Positions 36,637 through 46,455 of a DNA stretch of 64,000 nt are shown piece after piece. Every line of letters begins with the position of its first letter. Position 1 is the stretch's first letter. The notes beneath the pieces are model-generated. The model worked only from the letters and a program-made list of their open reading frames with translations. It had not been told where the DNA came from and made no database searches. A program made the position numbers and the translations under genes. Origin of the DNA: Rickettsiella endosymbiont of Miltochrista miniata (GTDB lineage: Bacteria; Pseudomonadota; Gammaproteobacteria; Diplorickettsiales; Diplorickettsiaceae); assembly GCF_964031245.1 (NCBI RefSeq), contig NZ_OZ035017.1, positions 151,402-215,401 of the forward strand, given 5' to 3'.

Positions 36637-38669
36637 TAGCTCAAGTACACCAGGATCAATTAACCCGTATTAAAAAGAATATTGAAAGGAGTCATGAATA
36701 CTTTCAAGATAATGTAAAACGCTTTAATTATTTTCGCCAATTTGTTTTTCAATCTTCTTTATCCGAGGCCGATCGAGCCGCTTTAAAAGAAACAAAAAAG
36801 CCCATCTTAGAATTTAATAGCTTAGAAGCTTTTATTTCTCGATTAAGAGGTGAATTTTCTAAACAAGAGCCCTCTATTGCCGTACGTTTATTAGATCACA
36901 GTGGATTAGACCCGAACTTACCTTTAATTCTAGAAGGTCACTTGCGATCGATCTTTGATGAGGCTAATCACAATGGTTGTTCCTATGAAGTTTATACCGA
37001 TATCTTAAGTGGTGGCTTTAGTGCCATGAAGGTATGGACCGACTATCAACACGAAAAAAGCTTTGATCAAGTCATTAAAATCGGCAGAGTCTATGATCCT
37101 ACGTTAGTTGGTTTTGATCCCTTAGCCGTTTTACCGCACAAAGGTGATGGTCGTTATTGTTTTGAGTTGATTCCAAAAACTAAAGAAGAATTTCAGGCAG
37201 AGTATCCTGATATTGATTTATCTACCTTAAAATTCTCTAAATTAGAAGGCTTTAATTGGTCCTATCAAAACCAACAAGAAGATATTTTACTGTTGTGTGA
37301 TTATTACGTTAAAAAGAAAAAATCTAAGAAATTGGTTCGTTTAAGTAATGGTCATACTTTATTTGCAGAAGAGTATCAAAAGCTTGCTCAATACTGGCAG
37401 GAAACAGGCAGACTGGATCAGATCCCTCATATCGTAGAAGAACGAACCACTTCTCTAGAAACAATCCATCGTTATCGCTTGATCGAATCCACCGTATTAA
37501 GTCATGAAGAGACGAGTTATCAATTCTTACCGATCGTTTACGTCGATGGAAACTCGATACGTTTGAGCAACAATGGACACGCCAAACAAGTGACGCGTCC
37601 TTATGTCTATCATGCACTCAGTAATCAAAAATTAAAAAACTTTGCCGGCCAGTGTTTAGCCAATGAACTTGAAAACATGGTCATGCATAAATGGAAAGTC
37701 GCTGCTGAATCGATACCTGAAAAATATTTAGAAGCCTATACTAATCCGCAAAAAGCCAGTGTCTTAGTGTATAACGCCTTTTTAGAAGGAAGCCAGGGCA
37801 CGATTCCCTTACCACCACCGCAAGAAGTGGGACGTGTGAGTGCGCCACCTGAAATCATTCAGACCTTTACTAGTGCCGATAGCACGATGCAGTCCATTTT
37901 AGGATCCTATGATGCATCCCTGGGCATTAACAACAACCAGTTAAGTGGGGTTGCGATTGTAGAAGGCGCTACTCAATCCAATGCGGCTGCCATGCCGTAT
38001 GTGGTGAGTTTCTTACAATCGTTAAATCAAGTAGCACAAATCATTGTGGACCTTATTCCGAGATACTATATAACTCCTAGAACTTTACCGGTAACTTTAC
38101 CTGATGGTAAACGTAATTACGCACTTATTAATCAACAAGGAGGAATTGATCTCAAATACCGATCGGAGCAGTTAGAAGTTTGTGTAAGTGCTGGTGTTAA
38201 TTTTGCTATCCAAAAATCCAGAGCCTTACAGCAAATTATTGCCTTGATGCAAGCCTCCCCTTTGTTTGCGCAATTTATCAATACCGAAGGATTACCCATT
38301 TTATTGGATAACTTAGAAATACGAGGAATTGATCAACTTAAATCGCAAACTGAAACCTTCGTTCAGCAAATAAAAGCCCAGCAACAGCAACAAATGAACC
38401 AACCCAATCCTCTACAAGAAAAACTCAATGTGGAAAAAACCAAGCTAGCAGCGGAATTACAACGCAATCAACTACAGCATGCACATAAAACCATGGAATT
38501 GGGCTTAAGCAAAGAATCCATCGCTACCGATCGCATGAAACTCATGGCTGATATGCAAATGGCTCATAATCAAAATCTTGTTCAGCTCGAAAAAGCTCAA
38601 ACTGAACGTTTAGCTAAGGAGATTGAGTGGGCGATGAAAGCTACCGTTAAGAATAGATCAAGCAAATAG
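36633..38669 (+). CDS. Portal protein (P22-like)
   Basis: A 678-residue P22 gp1-type portal: N-terminal RFNYFRQFVFQSSLSEADRAAL, DRAALKETKKPILEFNSLEAF, a central NGHAKQVTRPYVYHALSNQ, and a long helical C-terminus (QQIKAQQQQQMNQPNPLQEKL onwards) corresponding to the barrel. It forms the dodecameric ring through which DNA is packaged. The stop is followed by a 296-bp gap and then the toxin-like gene, breaking the usual portal-scaffold order. Confidence 0.9.
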   Translation: MIAQVHQDQLTRIKKNIERSHEYFQDNVKRFNYFRQFVFQSSLSEADRAALKETKKPILEFNSLEAFISRLRGEFSKQEPSIAVRLLDHSGLDPNLPLILEGHLRSIFDEANHNGCSYEVYTDILSGGFSAMKVWTDYQHEKSFDQVIKIGRVYDPTLVGFDPLAVLPHKGDGRYCFELIPKTKEEFQAEYPDIDLSTLKFSKLEGFNWSYQNQQEDILLLCDYYVKKKKSKKLVRLSNGHTLFAEEYQKLAQYWQETGRLDQIPHIVEERTTSLETIHRYRLIESTVLSHEETSYQFLPIVYVDGNSIRLSNNGHAKQVTRPYVYHALSNQKLKNFAGQCLANELENMVMHKWKVAAESIPEKYLEAYTNPQKASVLVYNAFLEGSQGTIPLPPPQEVGRVSAPPEIIQTFTSADSTMQSILGSYDASLGINNNQLSGVAIVEGATQSNAAAMPYVVSFLQSLNQVAQIIVDLIPRYYITPRTLPVTLPDGKRNYALINQQGGIDLKYRSEQLEVCVSAGVNFAIQKSRALQQIIALMQASPLFAQFINTEGLPILLDNLEIRGIDQLKSQTETFVQQIKAQQQQQMNQPNPLQEKLNVEKTKLAAELQRNQLQHAHKTMELGLSKESIATDRMKLMADMQMAHNQNLVQLEKAQTERLAKEIEWAMKATVKNRSSK

Positions 38670-38941
38670 CTAACTCAGCACAGGGACAAAAATCAAAAAA
38701 ATGGAATAAGTGCCTGATAAAATGTGCTAATTTTAAAGTTAGATGAAGCTATAAATTATATAAAACTATGATAGCTGAATATGTTCATATATATTCTCCA
38801 CATGCCTTAGTCAGACAGGTCTTTTGAGACAATAAGGACGATTATGTTTTACAAATTTTAATGCGTTTGCCCTGGGCTGGTGATCAATGTCATTATGCCA
38901 TTAAGAATTTTTTAATCTATTTTAGATACAATTAAGGTCAA

Positions 38942-38947
38942 TATAAT
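38942..38947 (+). promoter_or_regulatory. -10 element (TATAAT) before toxin-like gene
   Basis: A perfect TATAAT lies 18 bp before the ATG at 38966, in an AT-rich gap after the portal gene. No good -35 box is seen (best candidate TTTAGA near 38921). It suggests the inserted toxin module has its own promoter, independent of late phage transcription. Confidence 0.4.
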
Positions 38948-38965
38948 AGTGAAAGAAGAAATATT

Positions 38966-39805
38966 ATGCTAAATCCTAAAAAAGAAATTAATACACAAAC
39001 TTTTTTTTCCAAAGTTTCTACTAATGCAAGTTCGATTTCTGAGGAACTCCTTAGAGAGTTTACTCTTTCTCCAGATGGAAAAGATAAAAAGGGATTAGAC
39101 CATATTTGCTATGGAGATCTAAATGGAGGAGGTCATATGGAGGTAAACGAAAGAAACTTAGAGAAAAAACGTGAAGAGCTTTATAAAAAGCACTGTAAAA
39201 AAGCAAGACCGGGTTATGAAAAGTTAAAAGAGAACTTAAAGGCTAATTATGAAAGACAGCTTAAGAAATTAGATCAAGAACACAAATCAGAAGACTGTAC
39301 AGAGTCAGCTTCTAATACTCTAGATAAGGAAAAAATAGAAGATAATTTTAAATTAGCACTTCAAGAAGCCGAAGAAAAATTTGAAAAAAAGGTAAAAGAT
39401 AATGTTGAAAACGAAATTAGTCAACTAGAGAAAAGAATTAACAAAATTATTAACGAAGAAAAAACCATGCATAATTTTTTCCCCCTAGAATGGGGGCCTT
39501 CAGAAATAGGAGAAATAATTTCAGATATTATTAAGGATGAAAATTCAATAATAACTCCAGCTCTAACTCCGGCAGCGACAGAAGATAAGGGAGTTGGGAG
39601 TTCAGAAGCCCGTTATAGGCGTGCGCTTGGACCGTCGTGGGAAGTAAGAGGTGGATATAAAGGTAGATATAAAGGTGAATATAATGAAATAGCAGTTACG
39701 GTTATAATAGCTGAGGATAATGAAAGTAAAAAGCTGAAATTAATATCAGGGTATCCTACAAACAAGATTGAAAAACGACAACATTGCCTACGTTTTAAAA
39801 CCTGA
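38966..39805 (+). CDS. Probable EndoU-family nuclease toxin with coiled-coil insertion
   Basis: A 279-residue protein. The pieces of the bacterial EndoU domain are present in order: DHICYGDLNGGGH (H46 and H57), FFPLEW and SEIGEIISDIIKDENS (171-194), R/G segments (VRGGYKGRYKG), IAVTVII, and the terminal ISGYPTN (260-266). In known EndoU toxins the two His and the Y/K-T residues form the RNase site. Residues 62-168, between the His motif and the FPLEW motif, are a long charged coiled coil that normal domains lack. There is no signal peptide. It lies inside the head gene cluster of the prophage as a cargo gene, followed by a possible immunity gene. RNase activity is inferred. Confidence 0.65.
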   Translation: MLNPKKEINTQTFFSKVSTNASSISEELLREFTLSPDGKDKKGLDHICYGDLNGGGHMEVNERNLEKKREELYKKHCKKARPGYEKLKENLKANYERQLKKLDQEHKSEDCTESASNTLDKEKIEDNFKLALQEAEEKFEKKVKDNVENEISQLEKRINKIINEEKTMHNFFPLEWGPSEIGEIISDIIKDENSIITPALTPAATEDKGVGSSEARYRRALGPSWEVRGGYKGRYKGEYNEIAVTVIIAEDNESKKLKLISGYPTNKIEKRQHCLRFKT

Positions 39806-39853
39806 ATTCAAGTTATAAGCGTAACTTTAGTACAAGGCACGTCCAGTATGTAA

Positions 39854-40180
39854 GTGTCAGCGAGTTTCTTTATCCCTCAGAATTTTTGGTCCTATGTCGC
39901 AATTTGGTATGACTTAAACAATTTTCTTATTCTTTTAATTGAAACTAAATTATTAAGCAAAGAGTTGATTACAGTTCCTGATATCTGTGGTTTGATAAAT
40001 CAAAATCTGAGTATGTTTAAAATTGTTTTTGAACACGCAAAAAATTCACTAACTTCAACTGAAGTTTCAAAAATAAAACACAAAATAAATTTTATTGGAA
40101 ACGATCAATTTAAACAATATTTCTCATCCGTGCCTTTTGAAGAAACAGATCACTATTCTTCTATTTTCTTACCCTTTTAG
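39854..40180 (+). CDS. Candidate immunity protein for EndoU-like toxin
   Basis: A 108-residue, mostly helical cytosolic protein (WYDLNNFLILLIETKLLSKE, ICGLINQNLSMFKIVFEHA, and ending in HYSSIFLPF). No known domain recognised. It follows the toxin-like gene by 48 bp on the same strand, and no phage homologue is expected at this place, which is the standard layout of a toxin and its cognate immunity protein. The start has no strong ribosome-binding site. Confidence 0.5.
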   Translation: MSASFFIPQNFWSYVAIWYDLNNFLILLIETKLLSKELITVPDICGLINQNLSMFKIVFEHAKNSLTSTEVSKIKHKINFIGNDQFKQYFSSVPFEETDHYSSIFLPF

Positions 40181-40381
40181 AATATTGAAAAAACCAACCC
40201 CATATAATGGACTCGCTATTTACATACAGTATTTAGATAATAACCCTATAAATCTATAAATAGTATTTATTGAGACTCCTGCATTGTGGAGGATTTACGG
40301 AACTATCCGGATGAAATAGTCGGGACTTAGACGATATTTAAGGCTTAACCGTGACGGGGAAAATGTCGGAGGAAATAAAGA

Positions 40382-41059
40382 ATGAGTGAAAATGTAACGA
40401 TGGAAAATTTACCCAATACTGAAACAAACATTGGGATTGAATCTGTAGTCCCTGTTGAAAAAACCATACCGCAATCAGTTGTTGATAATGTCGTTAAACA
40501 AGCAAAACATCATGCGTATGAGCAAGGTAAAAAAGCGGCTAAAGAAGAATTAGCTCAACAACAGGCAAATATACCTGCTTTTACCCCAACGTTTGCACCA
40601 TTAACGACAGAAGATGTACAAAGTATGATTGCAAACCATACGGCTCAACAAGCCAATGAATGGCAAGCGCAGCAGATAGCGCAGCAGTTTTTAGGTAAAT
40701 TAAGTGCGGCTAAAGATAAATATCCTGATTTTGAAGAAACATTAGCGAATCTCGAAGTACACAAATTTCCTGAAGTCGTGCAATTAGCTAATAATTTCGA
40801 TAATACCGCGGATATTATGTATGAACTAGGGAGAAACCCTAGTAAAGCGGTGATATTAAAACAAGTAGCGCAATTGAACCCTAAAATGGGCGCTTTAGAA
40901 ATACAGCGTTTATCCGATTCAATTAAACAAAATCAATCCGCCAAACAAATACCGTCAGCACAGCCACCACTCTCTCAACTTACGCCTTCTATAACAAAAG
41001 CAACTACTGGGCGCTTATCCTTACGTGAATTAAAAGAAGAACCAAACTTTATTTTTTAG
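40382..41059 (+). CDS. Scaffolding protein
   Basis: A 225-residue, acidic/glutamine-rich helical protein located directly before the coat gene. It has TIPQSVVDNVVKQAKHHAYEQG, DFEETLANLEVHKFPEVVQLA and a basic C-terminal tail (LSLRELKEEPNFIF), all fitting phage scaffold proteins that template capsid assembly. GGAGGAAA lies 7 bp before the ATG. The 200-bp gap before it marks the edge of the inserted toxin module. Confidence 0.75.
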   Translation: MSENVTMENLPNTETNIGIESVVPVEKTIPQSVVDNVVKQAKHHAYEQGKKAAKEELAQQQANIPAFTPTFAPLTTEDVQSMIANHTAQQANEWQAQQIAQQFLGKLSAAKDKYPDFEETLANLEVHKFPEVVQLANNFDNTADIMYELGRNPSKAVILKQVAQLNPKMGALEIQRLSDSIKQNQSAKQIPSAQPPLSQLTPSITKATTGRLSLRELKEEPNFIF

Positions 41060-41132
41060 CAGTTTTTCTTAATTTAACCGTCATTTCGAGTGCCCATTAG
41101 TTTTTATTTAATAGAACTATTAGGGTTTTGCT

Positions 41133-42374
41133 ATGAGTATCAATGTGTTAGAAAGTGTAGCGACACTACAAGAAGATGCGCTTGCTTTTTTTCAAAATAG
41201 AAATTGTTTTGTTCAAACGTCCAATACAAAATTTATTGATTTTGAAAATACGATTGGGAATTTAGGAAGTGAGATTAAATTAGAGCAACCTTACCGATTT
41301 ATTTCAACGCCTTCTCTCGTTTCAACAATACAACCTTTAAAACAACGTTATGTTAAATTGATTACAGACCAAAAAAGAACAGTTGACTATGCCATGAGCG
41401 CGGAAGAAATGATTTATCATTTTAATAATAACCGTGAAAGAATCGGCAAATCAGCCATAGCCGAATTATCCGCCCACGTAGAGAAAAATATTGCTTCACG
41501 TATTCCAGATTTTACTTATCGTTTTTTTGGAGACGGCAAAACGACATTTAATGGACTCGAAGATCTTGAAAAAATGCTCATTATGTATCGCGAAGTGGGA
41601 ATACCTTCTCCCTCACTAAATTGTTATGTCAGTGATTTGTATTTGCTAAAAGCACGCAGTGGAATGCTGAATCAGTTCGCGCCTATTCGTAACGATAAAT
41701 TAGCACGGCGCTATGAAATTGGCGAATATAACTATACTAAATTTTATCGCACTAACATGTTACCTATTCATGAAGCGGGCGATGTGGGGCAAAAGGGCGT
41801 TGTGCTAACTATTGAGAGTACGAATGATCCCACCGGAAAAAAAATTACCCAATTGCAACTTTCTGGGAGTATGGAACCTGGAAGCATAGCATTTAAGAAA
41901 AATGATTTAATTCAGTTTCAAGATATTCCGGGTGTTCCTAATGTAAGATTTTTAACAAATGTGGGCCATGCGCCATCCAGTTGTCCTGTGCAATGTCGTG
42001 TAACAAGCGATGCTACGGTTCCTGAAAAAAATGCACTTACTATCAATATAGAACCGGCACTCTGTTTTGATCAAACTGACTCCGATTGGAATATTACTAC
42101 CAATATCGTTAAAGGGATGAAGATACAAACCGCACCCAGTCATAGGGCGGGATTATTAATTGGGGGTGATGCTTTTTATATCTCTATGCCTAAATTACCG
42201 GCTGAACATCCGAATGATTCTGTCAGTAAATACGATCCTGATACGGGGGTAGCGATACGAGTTACTTATGGAACAGTAGCGGGATCTGATGTTTTTGGCT
42301 TTCATTATGGTGCTCTTTGGGGAACGTTAATGGTTCCAGATTATTGCATGCGTATTTTGTTTCCTATTATCTAA
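41133..42374 (+). CDS. Major capsid protein (P22 coat-like)
   Basis: A 413-residue HK97-fold coat protein of the P22 gp5 type: N-terminal VATLQEDALAFFQNRNCFVQT, IGSEI-like LGSEIKLEQPYRF, a central region with KARSGMLNQF, and a beta-rich C-terminus (HPNDSVSKYDPDTGVAIRV, YGALWGTLMVPDYCMRILFP). It forms the icosahedral shell. It lies between scaffold and gp4-like genes in canonical order. Confidence 0.88.
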   Translation: MSINVLESVATLQEDALAFFQNRNCFVQTSNTKFIDFENTIGNLGSEIKLEQPYRFISTPSLVSTIQPLKQRYVKLITDQKRTVDYAMSAEEMIYHFNNNRERIGKSAIAELSAHVEKNIASRIPDFTYRFFGDGKTTFNGLEDLEKMLIMYREVGIPSPSLNCYVSDLYLLKARSGMLNQFAPIRNDKLARRYEIGEYNYTKFYRTNMLPIHEAGDVGQKGVVLTIESTNDPTGKKITQLQLSGSMEPGSIAFKKNDLIQFQDIPGVPNVRFLTNVGHAPSSCPVQCRVTSDATVPEKNALTINIEPALCFDQTDSDWNITTNIVKGMKIQTAPSHRAGLLIGGDAFYISMPKLPAEHPNDSVSKYDPDTGVAIRVTYGTVAGSDVFGFHYGALWGTLMVPDYCMRILFPII

Positions 42375-42387
42375 CAAATGTGAATAT

Positions 42388-43050
42388 ATGCCTTACACGG
42401 TCACTGAATTAATTACCAAAGCCTGGACTTTATCCGGTATCGTCGCGGCCCAAGCAGAAACAGTCAGTGGTGATCAATTAAAAGATGGTCTTGAGCATCT
42501 GAATGATTTTCTCGCCTTGCAAAATGCTAATGCTCGCATGATTCCTTATACGCATGTTGAGCATCTGCTCTGTATCCCCAATTCGGAAGAACTGTTTGTT
42601 AAACATTTGCTTAACATAGATGCATTAACGCTGCAGGAAGAAGAGCCACGCAGTTATGCTTTACAAACGTTACCTTTATTAGGAAGAAAAGAATATTTTA
42701 CGCACGATTATCCCTCGTTTTTACGGCCACGGTTTTATCATTTAGAAAAAACTAAAGGGGGTAGCTTACTGTTTTTAAGCCCCACACCCGATAAAGCATA
42801 TCCACTTAAACTGGTTGGAAAATTTGGTTTAACAGAAGTGAGTTATAACGATGATTTAAGTATGTTTTATGATCGCGACTACCTTCTCTATCTCCGTTAT
42901 GGTTTAGCCGATACGCTTTGTGACTTCTATAACCATCCCTTTTCAGCTAAAGGAAAATTAAAAGAAATAGAAAACAAATTACGTGATCTATCACCGCTGG
43001 ATCTCAGTATGGAAAAAATCCCCCTGTTCAATTTAGGAAGATCAATATGA
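42388..43050 (+). CDS. Head-tail adaptor (P22 gp4-like)
   Basis: A 220-residue head completion protein: YTVTELITKAWTLSGIVA, LKDGLEHLNDFLALQNANA and YDRDYLLYLRYGLADTLCDFY are characteristic of the packaged-DNA stabilisation protein gp4, which binds below the portal. It follows the coat gene by 13 bp and overlaps the gp10-like gene start by 4 bp. Confidence 0.82.
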   Translation: MPYTVTELITKAWTLSGIVAAQAETVSGDQLKDGLEHLNDFLALQNANARMIPYTHVEHLLCIPNSEELFVKHLLNIDALTLQEEEPRSYALQTLPLLGRKEYFTHDYPSFLRPRFYHLEKTKGGSLLFLSPTPDKAYPLKLVGKFGLTEVSYNDDLSMFYDRDYLLYLRYGLADTLCDFYNHPFSAKGKLKEIENKLRDLSPLDLSMEKIPLFNLGRSI

Positions 43051-44438
43051 AACAGCTGCCTGTTGCTATCGTAGGTGGCAATGGTTTTGGTCGTTATCCG
43101 ATTATCTCGCGAGAAGAAACGTTTAATATGATAGTGAGTGATGATTTTTTAGTACCATTTGCAGGTTATAAGAAAGTTTTAGCCATTTCAGAAAAAGGAT
43201 CAGGTCGCGGATTATTTAACAGTGTACGTTTTGGCAATTTGATTGCAGTCATTGATAACGGCGTTTATATCATCGGATCGACTTTGCATGCACAACGCAT
43301 TGGGAGCTTAGAAACTTTCGAAGGCGATGTGCTCATTGCCGAAAATGAAAAAGAAGAAATTGCCCTTTGCGATCATAAAGATATTTTTATTTTTAATTAT
43401 CGTGAATCGACGTTTAAAAAAGCAGTTTTAGATTTTATTCCGAGTTACGTCAGTTACCACAATGGTCGATTTCTTTCTTGTGACCGTGAGCAAGCCGAAT
43501 GGCGCTTATGTGGTGAAGAGAACAGTTTAGTATGGCCTGCAGACGCATCTCATGTAGGCGAGTTTCAAACCAAAGCGGATAATCCCTTAGCGGTTATTCC
43601 CTTACCTGGACGAGGTAACAGTCTTTTTGTAATGGGATCGAGTGTCACCGAATGTTGGACTGATATTGGAATGAATTTATTCCCGTATCAACGTGCCTCA
43701 AGCTTCAACATCGATTATGGCTGCTTAAATCCTGCGACGATTGCAAGCAGTGATGAATTCATTGTGTGGCTTGCTGCTAATGAAAAATCAGGTCCTGTCT
43801 TGATGCTCAGCGATGGTGGATCAGCAAAGCAAATCTCTACCGAAGGTATTAATTTTAAGTTATCCCAGCTAAAGAAACCAAATAATGCTTATGGTTTTTT
43901 GTTTAAGCAAGATGGGCATTTACTGTATGTGATTAGTTTTCCTGACGACGAGCTTACCTATGCGTATGATTTTGCTACACGACATTTTTTTACATTAACC
44001 AATCATCAATTGGGCGCGCATAGTGCTAAACGCGCTGTGTTTTACCATAACAGTTATTATTTCATTAGCTTTATGGATGGCCATATTTATGAATTGAATT
44101 CCCGTTATACCGACGGTGATGAAAAAGAAATCCCTCGTATTCGAATAACGGCACCAATTAGATCACCGGATACAAATTTTTTTATCACACAAAAATTAGT
44201 TATTCCCATCGAGCAAGGCCATAGCGCATCTTTACAACGCGTTGATTTATCCTTATCCAAAGATGGAGGCGTCAGTTTCAGTGCCAATATTTCTAAAACT
44301 TTAAATCCTTTAGCCCATCGACAGAATCGTTTGATCTGGTGGCAATTAGGTCGGGCTAACCATTTAACCTTACAACTTCGATTCTGGAGCTTCGATCGTT
44401 TTGTCGTTGGCAATGGATGTTTGAGTCTGACTACATGA
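43047..44438 (+). CDS. Packaged DNA stabilisation protein (P22 gp10-like)
   Basis: A 463-residue tail hub protein. N-terminal VAIVGGNGFGRYPIISREETFNM-like start, GYKKVLAISEKGSGRGLF, then repeated beta propeller-like strands (GNSLFVMGSSVTECWTDIG, NPATIASSDEFIVWLAANE, TYAYDFATRHFFTLTNHQL). Strong match to P22 gp10, which plugs the portal channel with gp4. The 3' end overlaps the next gene by 4 bp. Confidence 0.87.
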   Translation: MKQLPVAIVGGNGFGRYPIISREETFNMIVSDDFLVPFAGYKKVLAISEKGSGRGLFNSVRFGNLIAVIDNGVYIIGSTLHAQRIGSLETFEGDVLIAENEKEEIALCDHKDIFIFNYRESTFKKAVLDFIPSYVSYHNGRFLSCDREQAEWRLCGEENSLVWPADASHVGEFQTKADNPLAVIPLPGRGNSLFVMGSSVTECWTDIGMNLFPYQRASSFNIDYGCLNPATIASSDEFIVWLAANEKSGPVLMLSDGGSAKQISTEGINFKLSQLKKPNNAYGFLFKQDGHLLYVISFPDDELTYAYDFATRHFFTLTNHQLGAHSAKRAVFYHNSYYFISFMDGHIYELNSRYTDGDEKEIPRIRITAPIRSPDTNFFITQKLVIPIEQGHSASLQRVDLSLSKDGGVSFSANISKTLNPLAHRQNRLIWWQLGRANHLTLQLRFWSFDRFVVGNGCLSLTT

Positions 44439-44698
44439 AGATCCCTAATTTACCGCATGAAAAACCAATTGATGATAATGGCCAATGGACAGCCGCCTGG
44501 AGTTTGTGGCTCCAAGAACTGAACGGAATTTTACAAAAACAGCTGTCTGATCAAGGTTTGCGAATACCTCAGCAAACAACAAATATTATTACCCAATTAA
44601 ATAAACCCAATCATACAGGAACGCTTATTTATGATTCTGATACACAACAATTTAAGGGAAATGTGAATGGCACCTTTAAGGTATTTCAACTGGATTAA
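44435..44698 (+). CDS. Small tail/head completion protein
   Basis: 87 residues from the ATG at 44435 (ATGA overlap with the gp10-like stop). N-terminal PHEKPIDDNGQWTAAWSLWLQEL, and C-terminal TGTLIYDSDTQQFKGNVNGTFKVF, a short beta segment seen in phage fibre-linked proteins. In P22 this position is taken by the tail needle gp26, but this protein is much shorter, so homology is uncertain. Confidence 0.62.
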   Translation: MKIPNLPHEKPIDDNGQWTAAWSLWLQELNGILQKQLSDQGLRIPQQTTNIITQLNKPNHTGTLIYDSDTQQFKGNVNGTFKVFQLD

Positions 44699-44704
44699 GT
44701 TCGC

Positions 44705-45283
44705 ATGAGTTTTTTAAGTGGTATCGGTGATTTGTTTGGCGTAAATAATGCCGGTCATCAAGCAATGGATTACTACAATCAAATACCGGATATTTTAAAG
44801 CAATATTTAAAACCTTATGCGGATAGAGGCAATGCGGTTTATCCTTCATTACAGCAACATACCGATCAACTACTCAATGATCCCGGTGGTTTATTAAATC
44901 ACTTAAGTCAAGGTTATCAGCAATCTCCTGGTTATCAGTTCCAAGTTAATCAAGCACAACAAGCATCGAATCGTGCTTCGGCTGCAAAAGGAATGCTAGG
45001 TAGTCCCATGCAACAACAGCAAATAGCAGGAACCGTGAACGGATTAGCGCATCAAGACTTTAATCAGTATTTAAGTCACGTGCTTGGGTTGTATGGCCAA
45101 GGTTTAAATAACGAACAAGGTATTTATAACAATGGTGCTAATGCCTCTCATAGCTTAGGTGAAAACTTATCTAATGCATTGATGTCGCAAGGTAACTTAG
45201 CTTATTCCAATGCAAACAATCAAAACCAATCCAATCAACAATTGCTCGGCATGTTATTGGGATTGGCGGGTGGATTTTTATAG
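44705..45283 (+). CDS. DNA ejection protein (P22 gp7-like)
   Basis: A 192-residue, glycine/glutamine/asparagine-rich protein: FLSGIGDLFGVNNAGHQAM, NRASAAKGMLGSPMQQQQIAG, and the hydrophobic C-terminus LLGMLLGLAGGFL. These features are typical of podoviral internal ejection proteins that leave the capsid ahead of DNA and build a channel through the envelope. It is first of three consecutive ejection-type genes. Confidence 0.75.
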   Translation: MSFLSGIGDLFGVNNAGHQAMDYYNQIPDILKQYLKPYADRGNAVYPSLQQHTDQLLNDPGGLLNHLSQGYQQSPGYQFQVNQAQQASNRASAAKGMLGSPMQQQQIAGTVNGLAHQDFNQYLSHVLGLYGQGLNNEQGIYNNGANASHSLGENLSNALMSQGNLAYSNANNQNQSNQQLLGMLLGLAGGFL

Positions 45284-45291
45284 GAATAAAC

Positions 45292-46455
45292 ATGGCCATA
45301 CCCGTCCAACAATTTCCCATCTTATCGCCGCAACAAGCCAATCCCTTAGGAGCGGGGTTAGCCTCTGGGGGAAATTTAGTACAACAATTTATTCAAAATC
45401 ATTTTTTAAAGAACAATGAACAAGAACATCTACAAAAACAACAACTGGCCAATGCTTTGGCGCACATTCAATTGCAATTTGCCCCTGAAAATTTGCAAAC
45501 GTCGATGGCCTATAAACAAGCACAAATACCTTATGTGCAAGCTCAAACAGAAAAAACCAAACAAGCAACACAATTAGCCCCGTTAGATGCATTGATAAAA
45601 GCCCAACAAGCCGCACAGGTAGGATCTCGTTTTGGAGGGGCTTATCAAATGGCGCGTGCATTACAAGCGATGTCACCGGCGGCCCGTCAGCTCTGGGTTG
45701 CGCAGAACCAATCACAATACAATCAAATGATCGCCGATTTAGGCAATCAAACCAGAACTAATTTTGTTACGCCTGAAGTTTTAAACAAATATTTTCCACA
45801 GCTTGAATCAAGTCCCGAACAAACTTCATCTAACAGAGAGTTGGACACATTGGGTTCTGCATTAAATCAACAAGCACATTTTAATTCTCCAACATCGGAT
45901 CATGTGCAACAAACCCAATTAGCCAATCAAATTTCGGCGAATAACGCATTAACAACCACTGCAACCCGACGTCAATATGAAGGTGCACTGCAAGTAGAAA
46001 GCATTTTTAATGACAAAAGCTTTCAATCCCAAGCACAAAATGCCGCTGTTTATGCGGGGGCAATAGGAAAAGGTAAAGCGGCGTCAACTGCACTCTCGCA
46101 AACCAATCCCAAAGCTTATGAAGATTATTTAGCGTTTAAATATCAGACCTTGCCCTTATTAGAAAGTCGAATAAAAACGCTAGATCAAATGGGTGCTACC
46201 GATACCCAACGTCAATTATTAGAAAATATGCTCGGTAAAACAGCGAACGCCTTAACATCCAATCCGCAGCAATTCATCATTCAATTGAATGCATTAGGAA
46301 AAACCTTAAATCTTGTGGCACGATCCGTGCAATCTTCTATGTCTCCCTTAACACCTATGAATCGTGTTAAAGATTTTAGTGCCATCCCAGAAGCTACTAA
46401 AAGTATCAATGGCAAAACCTATCATAAAATCCAAGGACAGTGGGTGGAGTCATGA
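45292..46455 (+). CDS. DNA ejection protein (P22 gp20-like)
   Basis: A 387-residue alanine/glutamine-rich helical protein (AYKQAQIPYVQAQTEKTKQA, GSRFGGAYQMARALQAMS) in the P22 gp20 position. The C-terminus has a SINGKTYHKIQGQWVES motif found in podoviral internal proteins. It ends in an ATGA overlap with the next gene. Confidence 0.72.
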   Translation: MAIPVQQFPILSPQQANPLGAGLASGGNLVQQFIQNHFLKNNEQEHLQKQQLANALAHIQLQFAPENLQTSMAYKQAQIPYVQAQTEKTKQATQLAPLDALIKAQQAAQVGSRFGGAYQMARALQAMSPAARQLWVAQNQSQYNQMIADLGNQTRTNFVTPEVLNKYFPQLESSPEQTSSNRELDTLGSALNQQAHFNSPTSDHVQQTQLANQISANNALTTTATRRQYEGALQVESIFNDKSFQSQAQNAAVYAGAIGKGKAASTALSQTNPKAYEDYLAFKYQTLPLLESRIKTLDQMGATDTQRQLLENMLGKTANALTSNPQQFIIQLNALGKTLNLVARSVQSSMSPLTPMNRVKDFSAIPEATKSINGKTYHKIQGQWVES

